This document shows positions 18,625-28,703 of a stretch of DNA of 64,000 nucleotides, in pieces; the first letter of the stretch is position 1; each line of letters begins with the position of its first letter. The notes below the pieces were generated by a model. The model saw only the letters and a program-made list of their open reading frames with translations. It did no database searches and was not told the origin of the DNA. Both the position numbers and the translations under genes were made by a program. The stretch is from Chlorobium sp. N1 (GTDB lineage Bacteria > Bacteroidota > Chlorobiia > Chlorobiales > Chlorobiaceae), in contig NZ_SJPA01000005.1 of the NCBI RefSeq assembly GCF_004332115.1, positions 105,008-169,007 on the forward strand, in the 5' to 3' direction.

Positions 18625-18936
18625 TCAGTTCAGCGACTGCGGATAGCCGTAGCCGAACGGATCCCAGAGGGGATCGGCCGGCCGATCCTGTCCGCCCGCG
18701 GCCATGCAGGCTTCCGGGCGCCGGTGCTGCAGGATGGCTCGCGCCATGCGCGGGCTCGTGAAGAGCCGCTGCCGGCTCGTACTGAACACGTCGACCGATC
18801 GAGGCGCAAGGAATTCGGCGGCCCTGAGTGCCGGGAAGAGTCGATGGAGTATGGAGATGAAAATCCGGGAAACGAAGGCTTTGAGGCCCGTTCGGGAGGC
18901 TGCGGCCCCTCCGGGGTGTACGGAGTTCTTCTTCAT
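18625..18936 (-). CDS. Small protein of unknown function behind riboswitch C
   Basis: A 103-residue open frame starts about 45 nt after cobalamin riboswitch C and is the only sizeable minus-strand frame between riboswitches C and B. The predicted protein is basic, with a short amphipathic or hydrophobic patch (AFVSRIFISILHRLF, residues about 20-34) and a C-terminus rich in Pro, Trp, Tyr and Gly (DPLWDPFGYGYP). I recognise no family. There is no clear Shine-Dalgarno site, so it could also be a non-coding leader or a remnant. Its position suggests B12 control. Confidence 0.4.
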   Translation of the reverse strand: MKKNSVHPGGAAASRTGLKAFVSRIFISILHRLFPALRAAEFLAPRSVDVFSTSRQRLFTSPRMARAILQHRRPEACMAAGGQDRPADPLWDPFGYGYPQSLN

Positions 18937-18980
18937 GACGGAATGGCTGCTTTAGCCCGAATCGTTCACGAGATGCACTC

Positions 18981-19145
18981 TGCGGCGGCTCTTCTGACTT
19001 TCCCGGGTTCCTGCGGCCTTCCCGTCCCCTTCGCGGTGGAACAGTGGCTGTGGAGCAGGAACCGCGTTCCCTCATAAAGAAGGGGTGGGATCACAGCAGC
19101 GGATACTGTCCCGGATTCTCACCGGGTTCCCTTTTAACCCGCCAT
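18981..19145 (-). promoter_or_regulatory. Cobalamin riboswitch C
   Basis: Minus-strand sequence shows TTAAAAGGGAA, the CCGGTGAGAATCCGG hairpin, TATCCGCTGCTGTGA, the B12 box GCCACTG, GACGGGAAGGC and AAAGTCAGAAGAGCCGCC, with closing helix GGCGG/CCGCC. The order and spacing match the cobalamin aptamer. It starts 100 bp after the end of the Na/Pi cotransporter gene and points toward the 103-residue unknown frame. No terminator hairpin with a U-tract is visible between aptamer and frame. Confidence 0.92.
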
Positions 19146-19244
19146 TCATCATCAATGACGGGCACCGCAGGTTCTGAAAACCAGAATAAGAAAAAGAGGA
19201 GCCCGTCGCAAACCCCGTACCAAGAAAAATGCAGTAGTCCCGAA

Positions 19245-20918
19245 TCACGCTCTCAATGAGGGCGCGATGAGGGCAAAACAGACTGCCTTGCAGTAGTGGT
19301 GGACCTGTTCGAGAACGTCGACGAGCTCCATGTGGAGGTCGTGCGTCCGCTCCGAGGCGGGGTTGCTCCGGACACGCTCGAGATGGGATGCCCCGGCCTG
19401 GCGTACCAGCCGGCGGAACTCCGGATCCCGGCCGATGAGATCGGCCGCCTCACGCCCGTCGAGGGTCTGGAGGATATCGGCGAGCCGGCGCGATTCGGAG
19501 CAGACGAACGCATGCAGCCGGAGCAGCTCCTCCCGGCCAACCGCGCTGAGCGCCGAAGCCGGACCCTCCTCCCTCCGCAAGAGTTTCCGGGAGAGCCCTT
19601 CGATCACGTCGCCGAGCGACTCGAGCTGCTTGACCACCTCCATCAGCAGGAACACCTCCTTCGACTGCGCCTCGGTGAGGGCGCTGCGGCTGAGCTTGAC
19701 GAGGTAGACTGAAACCTGCTTCTCGAGGAAGTCCATCTTCTCTTCGCGCATCCTCATTCCGCCGACGACCGAGAGGTTCGGGAACACCTCGTCGCGTCCT
19801 CCGCCCTCCCCGGCGAACGGTTTCATGGCGGCGCAGACCATGCGTGAGGCGATGCGCGCCATGCGTACGATCTCGGAACGGGCGTAACTGAGGGCGACTG
19901 CTGGCGTCGAAAGCGCCGACTCCTCAAGGTACCAGACAGAGGGCTGCTGGCGGATCTCCATCGGGTCGTCGGGATAGAGCCGGTAGAGCAGGCGCTCGAA
20001 AAGCGGAAGCGCGGGCAGGAACAGCAGCGCCATGAAGACGTTGTAGATGGAGTGCGCGTTTGCGACCTGGCGGGAAAGGTCCCCGGAAGCCGTCACCAGG
20101 CGCACGAGCGAAGAGAACTGCGGGATGAAGAGCACGAAGATCGCGATGCCTGCGACATTGAAGAGCACCTGGGCGAGCGCCACCCTGCGGGCCGGCCGGA
20201 GCATCCCCGTGCCGGCCAGGACCGCCGTGATGCAGGTACCCATGTTGGCTCCGAGCAGGAGCGGGATAGCCGCCTCAAGCTCGATGGAGCCCTGCGATGC
20301 GAGCGTGATGACGATGCCGATGAAAGCGCCGCTGCTCTGCATGAGGGCAGTGAGCAGCAGGCCGGCCATGATGCCGGCGAGCGGATTGCGGAGCCATGAG
20401 AGGAGAGCGAGGAACGGGGCGAAGTGCTGGAGCGGGGCCACCGCCTGCGACATGAGGCCCAGGCCGAAAAAGAGAAGGCCGAAGCCGGAAATCGCCTCGC
20501 CGGCGACCCGCAGCGGCTCGCGCTTCGGGACGGTGTGGAGAAGGAACCCTGCCGTGAAGATCACGAGCGCATAGTCGTGCAGGCGGAAGGCGATCAGCTG
20601 CGCCATGGCGGTGGTTCCGATCTCCGCCCCGAGAATCACCGCCAGGGACTGGCTGAAGGTCATGAGGCGCGACTGCACGAGGCCGATGAGGGTGGCGATG
20701 ATGGTGCTGCTGCTCTGCACCACCATTGTGGCCAAGGCGCCGGAAAGAAGGCCGGGCAGGGGCCGGTCGGCGATCCTCGATATCAGCGCCCGTACCCGCT
20801 CCCCCGAAGCCTTCTGGAGGCCCCGGCTGAGAAGGCGGATACCGAAAAGGAACAGCGCCAGCCCTCCGCTGAAGTAGACGGCAACGAATGAAAAAGAGAT
20901 CTGCTCGTTCATAGGCAT
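19245..20918 (-). CDS. Na+/phosphate cotransporter with C-terminal PhoU-like domain
   Basis: The 557-residue protein has two inverted membrane repeats carrying the paired QSS motifs of the NptA/YjbB family (MVVQSSSTIIATLIGL about 65-80; LLTALMQSSGAFIGIVITL about 190-208), with about eight to nine membrane segments. Residues about 345-550 are a soluble helical PhoU-like domain (EKQVSVYLVKLSRSALTEAQ). The family moves phosphate with sodium in the inner membrane. The gene is not part of the cobalamin operon: riboswitch C begins 100 bp after its stop. The start could also be the second Met at 20912. Confidence 0.88.
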   Translation of the reverse strand: MPMNEQISFSFVAVYFSGGLALFLFGIRLLSRGLQKASGERVRALISRIADRPLPGLLSGALATMVVQSSSTIIATLIGLVQSRLMTFSQSLAVILGAEIGTTAMAQLIAFRLHDYALVIFTAGFLLHTVPKREPLRVAGEAISGFGLLFFGLGLMSQAVAPLQHFAPFLALLSWLRNPLAGIMAGLLLTALMQSSGAFIGIVITLASQGSIELEAAIPLLLGANMGTCITAVLAGTGMLRPARRVALAQVLFNVAGIAIFVLFIPQFSSLVRLVTASGDLSRQVANAHSIYNVFMALLFLPALPLFERLLYRLYPDDPMEIRQQPSVWYLEESALSTPAVALSYARSEIVRMARIASRMVCAAMKPFAGEGGGRDEVFPNLSVVGGMRMREEKMDFLEKQVSVYLVKLSRSALTEAQSKEVFLLMEVVKQLESLGDVIEGLSRKLLRREEGPASALSAVGREELLRLHAFVCSESRRLADILQTLDGREAADLIGRDPEFRRLVRQAGASHLERVRSNPASERTHDLHMELVDVLEQVHHYCKAVCFALIAPSLRA

Positions 20919-21080
20919 GGACGGTGGTGGGTTCCCTGCAGCAGGCCACTGCCTTGAAAGATAACGATGAATCGACGGAAAAAGTATCCGGCGTTATTGG
21001 CTTTGGCGGTTTGCGTGCGTACCTTTCTACTCTGTTTTTCCCCCAGGGTACCTCAAACCATCCACCCAAGCCTGCCCCAT

Positions 21081-21977
21081 ATGCGCCAGCACCGCTCCCT
21101 TATGGCAAGAATCGCCGCCGGCCCCATCCTGGGCCTCATGGCCGTCCTTCTGGCATGCTCCCCGCAACAGGGCGGCAGCGAAGCCCCTGCATCCGGCCGC
21201 CCCTCGATCGTCAGTCTCGCGCCGAGCGTGACGGAAATGCTCTTCGCCATCGGCGCCGGAGAGCAGGTCGTCGGACGCACGAGCGCCTGCGACTATCCGG
21301 AGGAGGCCGCACAGGTCCGGGTCACCGGAGCGTTCGGCCGGCCCTCCCTCGAAATGCTGGCCTCGATCCACCCCGACCTGGCCATCGACGTGGACCTCGC
21401 AGACGAGAAGATGGGAGAAAGGATCGAGTCGCTCGGCATCCGCCGCGAATCCCTCAGCTGCAAGACGCCCGAGGAGATCCCCGCCGCCCTGCGCCGCCTC
21501 GGAAAGCTTGCCGGCAGGGAGCGCAGGGCCGACAGCCTCGCCACGGCGATCGAAGAGGGCCTCGAGCGTTACCGGCGGATGGCCCGAAAGAAGCACACGC
21601 GCCCCGGCGTCTACCTCGAGATCTGGGACGATCCCTACTGGACGGGCGGAAAAGGCAGCTACACCTCCGCCCTCATCGAGTGCGCCGGAGGGCGCAACAT
21701 CGGCGACGTCGTCGACAAGGAGTACTTCGAAATCTCCCAGGAGTGGGTGATCAGGCAGGACCCGGAGGTCATCGCCTGCATGTACATGGCCAGGGAGACC
21801 TCCGCAGCCTCAGACCTCATGAAGCGACCCGGATGGCAGCACCTTCGGGCGGTCAAGTCCGGAAGGGTCTACGACGGCTTCGACAACAGCCTCTTCCTCC
21901 GCCCGGGGCCGAGAGTCCTCGAAGGCGTCGCGGGCATGCACCGGCTCCTCTACCCGGAAGGGGACGGCGGGCGCTGA
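21081..21977 (+). CDS. BtuF-like periplasmic binding lipoprotein
   Basis: About 298 residues. The signal peptide ends in a lipobox LLAC (cysteine about 25). The mature protein begins [21 protein letters not shown], whose core [10 protein letters not shown] is typical of BtuF cobalamin-binding proteins, and continues with [10 protein letters not shown] and [10 protein letters not shown], then a C-terminal lobe with [14 protein letters not shown] longer frame from 20967 would place 61 residues before the lipobox cysteine, so an internal start (21081 or 21102) is preferred, although ribosome binding sites are weak. No permease or ATPase gene is adjacent, so it may work with the BtuCD-like pair at 2-4 kb or with one elsewhere. 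Confidence 0.82.
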   Translation: MRQHRSLMARIAAGPILGLMAVLLACSPQQGGSEAPASGRPSIVSLAPSVTEMLFAIGAGEQVVGRTSACDYPEEAAQVRVTGAFGRPSLEMLASIHPDLAIDVDLADEKMGERIESLGIRRESLSCKTPEEIPAALRRLGKLAGRERRADSLATAIEEGLERYRRMARKKHTRPGVYLEIWDDPYWTGGKGSYTSALIECAGGRNIGDVVDKEYFEISQEWVIRQDPEVIACMYMARETSAASDLMKRPGWQHLRAVKSGRVYDGFDNSLFLRPGPRVLEGVAGMHRLLYPEGDGGR

Positions 21978-22077
21978 TTTTAATGGGGGGTGCCGTATCG
22001 AATCGGCGTCAATTTTCGTATCTTTCGCCCTTCAGCCCTCCGCCGGGGCCTTCAGCTGAACAAAACGCGCCGCCTGC

Positions 22078-23382
22078 ATGAAGAAGTCTCCCCTGTTCAT
22101 CCTGCTCCTGACCGTCATGCTCGACCTGATCGGGTTCGGGATCGTACTGCCTCTTCTGCCGACCTATGCGAAGGACCTCGGGGCGAGCCCGTTCATGATC
22201 GGCTTCATCGCGGCGATCTTCTCCATCATGCAGTTCATCTTCTCCCCGCTCTGGGGAAAGCTGAGCGACCGTATCGGACGCCGTCCGGTCATGCTCATCA
22301 GCATCTTCATCACCGCGATCTCCTACCTGGTCTTCTCACAGGCGGGCACCATTGCGCTCCTCATCTTCTCGCGAGGCCTCTCGGGCATCGGCTCGGCCAA
22401 CATCGCCGCAGCCCAGGCCTACATCACCGACGTGACCGACAGCAAGAGCCGTTCGGGCGCCATGGGCATGATCGGCGCGGCTTTCGGCATCGGCTTCATC
22501 ATCGGTCCGCTGATCGGCGGCCTGCTCAAGCACACCTTCGACGAAAGCGGCGTCTTCCTCGGCTACCAGGTCACCGGCATCGGGATGGTCGGATACGTTT
22601 CGGCCGCCCTCATCGCGATCGACTTCCTGCTCGCGCTCTTCCTGCTGCCCGAGTCCAACAAGAATGCCGTCAAGCTCAAGCTCTTCAGGCCGAAGTCCCC
22701 GAATGGCGCAAAGCAGGCCGCTCCGACGCTGCAGGAGAAGGCAAGGGAGTACGTCGACGGCCTGAAACTCGCATTCAGCTCCCGACCGCTGGCCATGCTG
22801 ATGGTGGCCAACTACCTCTTCACCTTCGCCATCGTCAACATGCAGGTGGCCTCGATCCTGCTCTGGAAGGAGTACTTCATGGCGACCGACCAGGGCATCG
22901 GCTACATCTTCGCCTACGTCGGACTCTTCTCCGTCATCGTCCAGGGCGGGCTCATCCGCCAGCTCATCAGGAAGCTCGGCGAGCACAAGCTCTTCCTCTG
23001 GGGCCACGTCTTCACCTTCATCGGGGTCTTTTTCGTCCCCTTCGCACCGAAGGACTCCCTTTTCACCGTCGGCCTGTTGATCCTGTTCTTCTTTGCCGTC
23101 GGAACGAGCCTCGTCGCGCCGATCAACCTCTCCATGATCTCCCTCTACAGCTACAAGCAGCAGCAGGGCCAGATACTCGGTATCTCCCAGTCGGTGAACT
23201 CCTTCGCCCGCATCATGGGACCCTTCAGCGGCAGCATCCTGTACGGCATGGACTTCCATGCCCCCTACATCGTCGCCGGCGTACTGACGATCGCCGGCAC
23301 GCTTATCGCACTTGACCTATTCAAGTACCGGATCGAGGCGCTCGACACCGAAGAGGTGGCCCCCGAGTCCGGTGCGGCCTGA
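22078..23382 (+). CDS. MFS drug/metabolite efflux transporter (TetA-like)
   Basis: The 434-residue membrane protein has about twelve hydrophobic segments. The family motif A between segments 2 and 3 reads [13 protein letters not shown], and the first segment has [17 protein letters not shown], a DHA1/TetA-type start. A cytoplasmic loop of about 40 residues (about 200-240) separates the halves. The substrate is unknown. It is followed after 19 bp by an oxidoreductase gene on the same strand and probably shares its transcript. Confidence 0.85.
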   Translation: MKKSPLFILLLTVMLDLIGFGIVLPLLPTYAKDLGASPFMIGFIAAIFSIMQFIFSPLWGKLSDRIGRRPVMLISIFITAISYLVFSQAGTIALLIFSRGLSGIGSANIAAAQAYITDVTDSKSRSGAMGMIGAAFGIGFIIGPLIGGLLKHTFDESGVFLGYQVTGIGMVGYVSAALIAIDFLLALFLLPESNKNAVKLKLFRPKSPNGAKQAAPTLQEKAREYVDGLKLAFSSRPLAMLMVANYLFTFAIVNMQVASILLWKEYFMATDQGIGYIFAYVGLFSVIVQGGLIRQLIRKLGEHKLFLWGHVFTFIGVFFVPFAPKDSLFTVGLLILFFFAVGTSLVAPINLSMISLYSYKQQQGQILGISQSVNSFARIMGPFSGSILYGMDFHAPYIVAGVLTIAGTLIALDLFKYRIEALDTEEVAPESGAA

Positions 23383-23401
23383 ACGAACAGAGGAGAACGA
23401 C

Positions 23402-24460
23402 ATGAAAATCGGAGTCATCGGCGTCGGCAAGCTCGGCGAATTCCACACGAAACTGCTGGCTGAAATAGCCCGGGAACAGCCGGCAGTCACCTGCGCCGGC
23501 GTCTTCGACCTCGATGCGGCAAGGGCCGCAGAGATTGCCGCCCGATACGGGGTCGGCCACTTCGACTCGATCGACGCGCTTGCGGAAGCCTGCGACGCCG
23601 CCGTCATCGCGACGACGACGAGCTCCCACTTCGCAATCGCCCGGGACCTGCTCCGGAAAGGCCTGCACCTGTTCATCGAAAAGCCCATCACCACCACGGT
23701 CGAAGAGGCCGACGAGCTCATCGGGCTCGAGAAGGAGCACGGGGTGACGATCCAGGTCGGCCATATCGAGCGATTCAACCCCGCGCTGCGCGCCGTCGAA
23801 GCCCACATCGGCCGGCCCATGTATATCCAGGCCGAACGACTGAGCGGGTTCTCGCGCCGCGTCACCGACGTCTCGGTGGTCCTCGACCTCATGATCCACG
23901 ACATCGACCTCGTCCTCTCGCTCATCGACTCCGACATCCGCCGCATCTCGGCCTCGGGCGTGCGTGTCTTCTCCAACGAACTCGACATGGCCACCGCCCG
24001 CATCGACTTCATGAACGGAGCGACGGCCAACGTCACCGCAAGCCGGCTCAGCCGGAGCCGCAGCCGCAAGCTGCGCTTCTTCGGTACCAACCCGAAAAGC
24101 TACGCCTCGCTCGACCTGACGACCGGCAAATCCGAAGTCTTCCGCCTGGTCAGGCCCGAGGAGGCATCCACGAAAAACCCGATCAAAAGCTTCGCCGCAA
24201 AGAAAATCCTCGAATCGTTCGGAGAGATCCAGGAGTCGATGCAGGGGCTCGTGCTCGACTACATCCACCCCGACCCTCCGAAGGTCAACGCCCTGAAAGA
24301 CGAGCTCCTGCACTTCATCGCCGCCGCCCGGGGGGAAGAGACGGTGAGCGTCAGCTCGCTCGACGGCCGGCGGGCCATCATGGTCGCCGCGCGCATCGCA
24401 GAAGAGATCCGGGCAAGCACCGAGGCACTTCGCAAAGCCGAGGGAGGACTGGAGGACTGA
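23402..24460 (+). CDS. Gfo/Idh/MocA family NAD(P)-dependent oxidoreductase
   Basis: The 352-residue protein starts MKIGVIGVGKLGEFHTKLL, a Rossmann nucleotide-binding segment, and carries the family EKPIT motif (about residue 97) with the usual catalytic lysine. A GHIERFNP segment and a C-terminal beta-sheet domain follow. The start at 23402 has GAGGAG 6 bp upstream; the longer frame from 23312 overlaps the transporter. The substrate (sugar, inositol or bilin-like) cannot be deduced. It lies between the MFS gene and the CCA-enzyme gene with short gaps (19 and 5 bp), suggesting one operon. Confidence 0.87.
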   Translation: MKIGVIGVGKLGEFHTKLLAEIAREQPAVTCAGVFDLDAARAAEIAARYGVGHFDSIDALAEACDAAVIATTTSSHFAIARDLLRKGLHLFIEKPITTTVEEADELIGLEKEHGVTIQVGHIERFNPALRAVEAHIGRPMYIQAERLSGFSRRVTDVSVVLDLMIHDIDLVLSLIDSDIRRISASGVRVFSNELDMATARIDFMNGATANVTASRLSRSRSRKLRFFGTNPKSYASLDLTTGKSEVFRLVRPEEASTKNPIKSFAAKKILESFGEIQESMQGLVLDYIHPDPPKVNALKDELLHFIAAARGEETVSVSSLDGRRAIMVAARIAEEIRASTEALRKAEGGLED

Positions 24461-24465
24461 AGGAG

Positions 24466-25893
24466 ATGACGAGCGCGGTACCCGAAATACTTTTCCGGAT
24501 CGGCGACATCGCCGACCGTAGCGGCATCGGCTGCTACCTGGTCGGAGGATACGTCCGCGACATGCTGATGCAGCGGGAGTGCACCGACATCGACATCATG
24601 GTGATCGGCGATCCCGTCCCGTTCGCCAAAACCATCCAGAAAGAGCTCCGGGGAAGGCACTTCGTGCTTTTCGAGCGGTTCCGCACCGCACAGCTCGAGC
24701 TCGACGGTCCCGACAAAATGCCCTTCAAGCTCGAACTCGTCGGCGCCCGCAAGGAGTCCTACAACCCCGAATCGCGCAAGCCCATCACCCTGACCGGCAC
24801 GCTCGAAGACGACCTCTCGAGGCGCGACTTCACCATCAACGCCCTCGCGCTCGTGCTCAACCGCGAAGGACGCGGCACCATCATCGACCAGCACGGCGGA
24901 CTTTTGGACCTCGAGAAAAAAATCCTGCGCACGCCGCTCGACCCCCTGCAGACCTACTCCGACGATCCGCTGCGCATGATGCGCACGGCGCGCTTCGCCG
25001 CCCAGCTCGACTTTACTCCCGTCGAAGAGGCGACCCGGGCCATGCAGGCCATGCACGAAAGGATCGGGATCGTCTCGAAAGAGAGGATCAGTCACGAGTT
25101 CCTCAAAATCATGCAGGCCCCGCGCCCCTCCGTCGGGCTCATCCTCCTGCACGAAACCGGAGTCCTCGGCGAGATCCTGCCGGAATCGCGGGAGATGGCC
25201 GGCATCGAACAGGTCGACGGGCTCGGACACAAGGATACCCTCTACCACACCTTCCAGGTGGTCGACAACGTCGCCCGGGTCACCGGGAACCTGTGGCTGC
25301 GCATCGCCGCACTCCTGCACGACGTCGCCAAGCCGCAGACGAAACGCTTCACGAAGAAGGCCGGATGGACCTTCCACGGCCACGACGCCGTGGGAGTCCG
25401 CACTGCCGCCAGGATCTTCCGCCAGATGCGCTGGCCGCAGGAGCGGCTCACCTACGTGCAGAAGATGATCCGCATGCACCACCGCCCCATCCCCCTCTCG
25501 AAGAGCGAGATCACCGATTCGGCCGTTCGGCGGCTCATGTTCGACGCGGGCGAGGACCTGCAGGACCTGATGACGCTCTGCCGGGCCGACGTGACGAGCA
25601 AGAACCCGAAGAAGGTAGAGCGCATCATGCGGAACTTCACGAACGTCGAGAGGAAGATCGAGGAGGTCGGAGAAAAGGACCTGCTCGCCAAGTGGCGCCC
25701 CCCGATCGACGGTCTCGAGATCATGCAGGAGCTCGGCCTCCCGGAGGGCCGAACGGTCGGCATGATCAAAAAGGAGATGGAGAACGCCGTCGTCGAGGGC
25801 ACGATCCCCTACGAACGCGAAGCGGCGCTTGAGTTCGTCAGGGAGGCCTACCGCCGCATGAAGGGGGGAACCGGCCCCGACGGGGGGAAATGA
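24466..25893 (+). CDS. CCA-adding enzyme / poly(A) polymerase family nucleotidyltransferase with HD domain
   Basis: The 475-residue enzyme of the class II nucleotidyltransferase family has [13 protein letters not shown] (about 23-35), the metal-binding DIDIM (about 43-47), and [11 protein letters not shown] (about 120). A central RNA-binding region includes [14 protein letters not shown]. The C-terminal half has an HD phosphohydrolase motif LLHDVAKP (about 283-290) with further histidines. Such proteins complete or repair the 3' CCA end of tRNAs; some relatives only add C or A. The gene starts 5 bp after the upstream stop. Confidence 0.88.
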   Translation: MTSAVPEILFRIGDIADRSGIGCYLVGGYVRDMLMQRECTDIDIMVIGDPVPFAKTIQKELRGRHFVLFERFRTAQLELDGPDKMPFKLELVGARKESYNPESRKPITLTGTLEDDLSRRDFTINALALVLNREGRGTIIDQHGGLLDLEKKILRTPLDPLQTYSDDPLRMMRTARFAAQLDFTPVEEATRAMQAMHERIGIVSKERISHEFLKIMQAPRPSVGLILLHETGVLGEILPESREMAGIEQVDGLGHKDTLYHTFQVVDNVARVTGNLWLRIAALLHDVAKPQTKRFTKKAGWTFHGHDAVGVRTAARIFRQMRWPQERLTYVQKMIRMHHRPIPLSKSEITDSAVRRLMFDAGEDLQDLMTLCRADVTSKNPKKVERIMRNFTNVERKIEEVGEKDLLAKWRPPIDGLEIMQELGLPEGRTVGMIKKEMENAVVEGTIPYEREAALEFVREAYRRMKGGTGPDGGK

Positions 25894-25945
25894 GCCCCGA
25901 CTTGCTTATATTGCACCTTTTCCTGAACATCAAAACAGCACACCC

Positions 25946-27253
25946 TTGATACCTCGTTACTCCCCCAAGGACATGTCGGCGATCTGGACGGACGAAGCAA
26001 AGTTCCAGCGCTGGCTCCAGCTCGAGATCGCAGCCGTAGAAGCCCGCATGGAAGCCGGCATCGTGCCGGCCGAAGCGCTTGAGACCATCAAGAAGAAAGC
26101 CGCCTTCAAGGTCGAAGAGATCCTTGAGATAGAAAAAGAGACCAAGCACGACGTCATCGCCTTCCTCACCAACGTCGCCGGCTACGTCGGCCCCGACTCC
26201 CGCTACGTGCACGAAGGGCTGACCTCCTCCGACGTCGTCGACACCTGCCTGGCCATGCAGATGCGCGACGCCGGCGCGATCCTCGTCCGGGACATGGAGC
26301 GGCTCATCGAAGTGATGGCAAAACGGGCCGTCGAGTTCAAGTATACCGTCGAAATGGGCCGCACCCACGGCATCCATGCCGAACCGACCACCTTCGGCCT
26401 CAAGCTCCTGCTCTGGCACGAGGAGATGAAACGCAACCTCGAACGCATGAAACGGGCGGTCGCCGCCGTCTCGGTCGGCAAGATCTCCGGAGCGGTCGGC
26501 ACCTACCAGCACCTTCCCCCCACGATCGAAGCCGCCGTCTGCCGCAAGCTCGGCCTCGAGCCCTCGTCCATTTCGACCCAGATCCTCCAGCGCGACCGCC
26601 ACGCCGAGTTCGCCACGGCCATGGCCATCGCAGCCTCGTCGATCGAGAAGTTCTCCGTCGAGCTCCGCCACCTGCAGCGCACCGAGGTCCGCGAGGCCGA
26701 GGAGTTCTTCAGCAAGGGGCAGAAGGGCAGCTCCGCCATGCCGCACAAGCGCAACCCCATCACCTTCGAGCGCCTCACGGGCCTGGCCCGCGTGGTCCGC
26801 TCGAACTCCGTCGCCGCCATGGAGAACGTCGCCCTCTGGCACGAGCGCGACATCTCCCACTCCTCGGTCGAGCGCATCATCATGCCGGATTCGACCATCG
26901 CGCTCTGCTATATGCTCCGCACCTTCAGTGATTCGCTCGAGACCCTCCTCGTCTATCCCGAGCGCATGGAGGAGAACTTCAACACCTCCTACGGGCTGAC
27001 CACCTCCCAGACGCTCCTGCTCGCCCTCACCGCCAAAGGGCTCACCCGCGAGGAGGCCTACCGGCTCGTGCAGCGCAACGCCATGGAGAGCTGGTCGACG
27101 AAGACACACCTGCGCGAGCTGGTCCTCAGGGACGAGGAACTGCTCCGCCACATCAGCGCCGACGAGGTCCGCGAGCTCTTCAGCATCGAGAACATTCTCA
27201 AGAAGCTGAAAAGCAGCGTCGACGTCATCTTCAGCCGCAACGGACTCGGCTGA
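25946..27253 (+). CDS. purB: Adenylosuccinate lyase
   Basis: The 435-residue enzyme of the fumarase/aspartase superfamily has the signature [11 protein letters not shown] (about 263-273) with the catalytic serine loop, and [14 protein letters not shown] (about 133-146) with a catalytic histidine. It acts twice in purine synthesis, releasing fumarate from SAICAR and from adenylosuccinate. The start is a TTG at 25946. The resulting N-terminus [17 protein letters not shown] matches the family start exactly, whereas the next ATG would remove part of it. No clear Shine-Dalgarno site is seen. Confidence 0.95.
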   Translation: MIPRYSPKDMSAIWTDEAKFQRWLQLEIAAVEARMEAGIVPAEALETIKKKAAFKVEEILEIEKETKHDVIAFLTNVAGYVGPDSRYVHEGLTSSDVVDTCLAMQMRDAGAILVRDMERLIEVMAKRAVEFKYTVEMGRTHGIHAEPTTFGLKLLLWHEEMKRNLERMKRAVAAVSVGKISGAVGTYQHLPPTIEAAVCRKLGLEPSSISTQILQRDRHAEFATAMAIAASSIEKFSVELRHLQRTEVREAEEFFSKGQKGSSAMPHKRNPITFERLTGLARVVRSNSVAAMENVALWHERDISHSSVERIIMPDSTIALCYMLRTFSDSLETLLVYPERMEENFNTSYGLTTSQTLLLALTAKGLTREEAYRLVQRNAMESWSTKTHLRELVLRDEELLRHISADEVRELFSIENILKKLKSSVDVIFSRNGLG

Positions 27254-27260
27254 GCGGGAT

Positions 27261-27689
27261 ATGGCGTTGTACGCAAAGGTCCACGGGCTGAAGGGCAGGC
27301 TTGCCGAGATCACCGTCGTCTGCGAGGACGAGGCCAGGAAGGGGCCGCACTGCGGATTCTGCAGCGCGGCCGGAGGCGGTGCGTCCGGAACGAAGCAGGA
27401 GACGATCCTGGCGCGCAACGACGCCCGGGCGCCGAAAGGGAGCATCGTCGAGATCGAAATCGACCCGCATGCAGAACTCAAGGCGGCCCTCATCCTCTTC
27501 GTCATCCCTCTGGCGACATTCATTGCCTCGCTCGTCGCCGCCGCCGGCTTCGAGCTGCCGCTCCTGCAGTCGGCCGCCGCGGGAGGCGGCGTCCTGGTCC
27601 TCACGCTGCTGCTGCTGAAAGTCCTGCTCAGGGACAAAACCTACCACCGCATCGTTCGGGTGGTGCCAAGGCCCCCGAGAGAGGGCTGA
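27261..27689 (+). CDS. RseC/MucC-like membrane protein
   Basis: The 142-residue protein has an N-terminal domain with a short cysteine motif CGFCSAAGG (about 31-39; CxxCxxxxG style), followed by two membrane segments (about 75-97 and 102-122) and a basic tail. This is the layout of RseC/SoxR-reducing-system proteins, which are often encoded near Rnf complexes. It starts 7 bp after purB and precedes rnfB by 180 bp. A role in electron transfer or assembly with Rnf is inferred from position only. Confidence 0.75.
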   Translation: MALYAKVHGLKGRLAEITVVCEDEARKGPHCGFCSAAGGGASGTKQETILARNDARAPKGSIVEIEIDPHAELKAALILFVIPLATFIASLVAAAGFELPLLQSAAAGGGVLVLTLLLLKVLLRDKTYHRIVRVVPRPPREG

Positions 27690-27869
27690 CAAACGGCATT
27701 CTCCCGCCCGGCACTTTTATTTAAGGGGGAAATGCCGTACCTTATAGATCTGTATTTTTAATACCCGCACACGTGTTGCGGCCTGAAGAGGAATACCCCC
27801 GCAACGGGCCGCGAGTACCGGATGATGTATCAACCGGCATAGCAGTATGCCGCCTTATAAGAGAAGCCA

Positions 27870-28703
27870 ATGCTGAACGAATCCTTCATAGCCGCCGTCA
27901 CGAGCCTCGGCACCCTTGCCCTCCTGCTCGGCGTCATCATCTATTTCGTCTCCAAGAAGTTCTATGTCGCCGAAGATCCGATGGTCTCGATCATCAACGG
28001 GATTCTTCCGGGCGTCAACTGCGGCGCCTGCGCCTACCCGAGCTGCAACCAGTTCGCCGAAGAGCTGGTCCGCACGAAGGACACCTCCATGACCTGCCCG
28101 GTCGGAGGAAGCGAACTTGCAGCCAAGCTCGGTGACGCCCTCGGCATCGAGATGGCCGAACCCAAACCGGTCGTCTGCGCCGTCCTCTGCCAGGGAACCC
28201 ACGACATCGCCCGCCCGTCGGCCGAGTACGTCGGCATCCAGGACTGCTGGGCGGCCACCCAGGCTTACGCGGGCCCCAAGCAGTGCCGCCACTCCTGTAT
28301 CGGGCTCGGTTCCTGCATCGCCTGGTGCGACTTCAACGCCATGCGCATCGAAGACGGGCTCATCGTCATCGACGAAGAGCTCTGCACCGGATGCGCAGCC
28401 TGCATCCCGGCCTGCCCCACCGGCGTGCTCGTCATGCAGGAGAAGAAGGCGGAGCGGATTTTCGTCGCCTGCAACTCGCACGACCGGGGCGCCGACACCA
28501 AGCGCGCCTGCGACGCCGGCTGCATCGCCTGCCAGAAGTGCGTGAAGGTGTGCCCGGAGAACGCGATCGTCATCGAGAACTTCGTGGCCAAGATCGACCA
28601 GGAGAAATGCACCTCGTGCGGCAAATGCATCGAGGTCTGCCCGACGAAGGTCAACTGCATCGTCCGGCACAACGACACCCTGAAAACCAAACAAGCCTCA
28701 TAG
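27870..28703 (+). CDS. rnfB: Rnf complex subunit B (multi-[4Fe-4S] ferredoxin)
   Basis: The 277-residue protein begins with one membrane anchor (about 8-28), then the Fe-S domain motif [19 protein letters not shown] (about 48-66, the four-cysteine RnfB cluster). Two or more ferredoxin units follow: [24 protein letters not shown] and [12 protein letters not shown]. RnfB accepts electrons from ferredoxin and passes them to the complex. It is the first of six consecutive rnf genes, with GAGAAG upstream of its ATG. The stop is directly followed by the rnfC start. Confidence 0.95.
   Translation: MLNESFIAAVTSLGTLALLLGVIIYFVSKKFYVAEDPMVSIINGILPGVNCGACAYPSCNQFAEELVRTKDTSMTCPVGGSELAAKLGDALGIEMAEPKPVVCAVLCQGTHDIARPSAEYVGIQDCWAATQAYAGPKQCRHSCIGLGSCIAWCDFNAMRIEDGLIVIDEELCTGCAACIPACPTGVLVMQEKKAERIFVACNSHDRGADTKRACDAGCIACQKCVKVCPENAIVIENFVAKIDQEKCTSCGKCIEVCPTKVNCIVRHNDTLKTKQAS

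Noticed and set aside
18724..19077. Plus-strand open frame of 117 codons
   Set aside because: It crosses cobalamin riboswitch C on the opposite strand and has no family likeness or ribosome binding site.
25838..27637. Minus-strand open frame of 599 codons
   Set aside because: It is antisense to purB and the RseC-like gene, with no recognisable domain.
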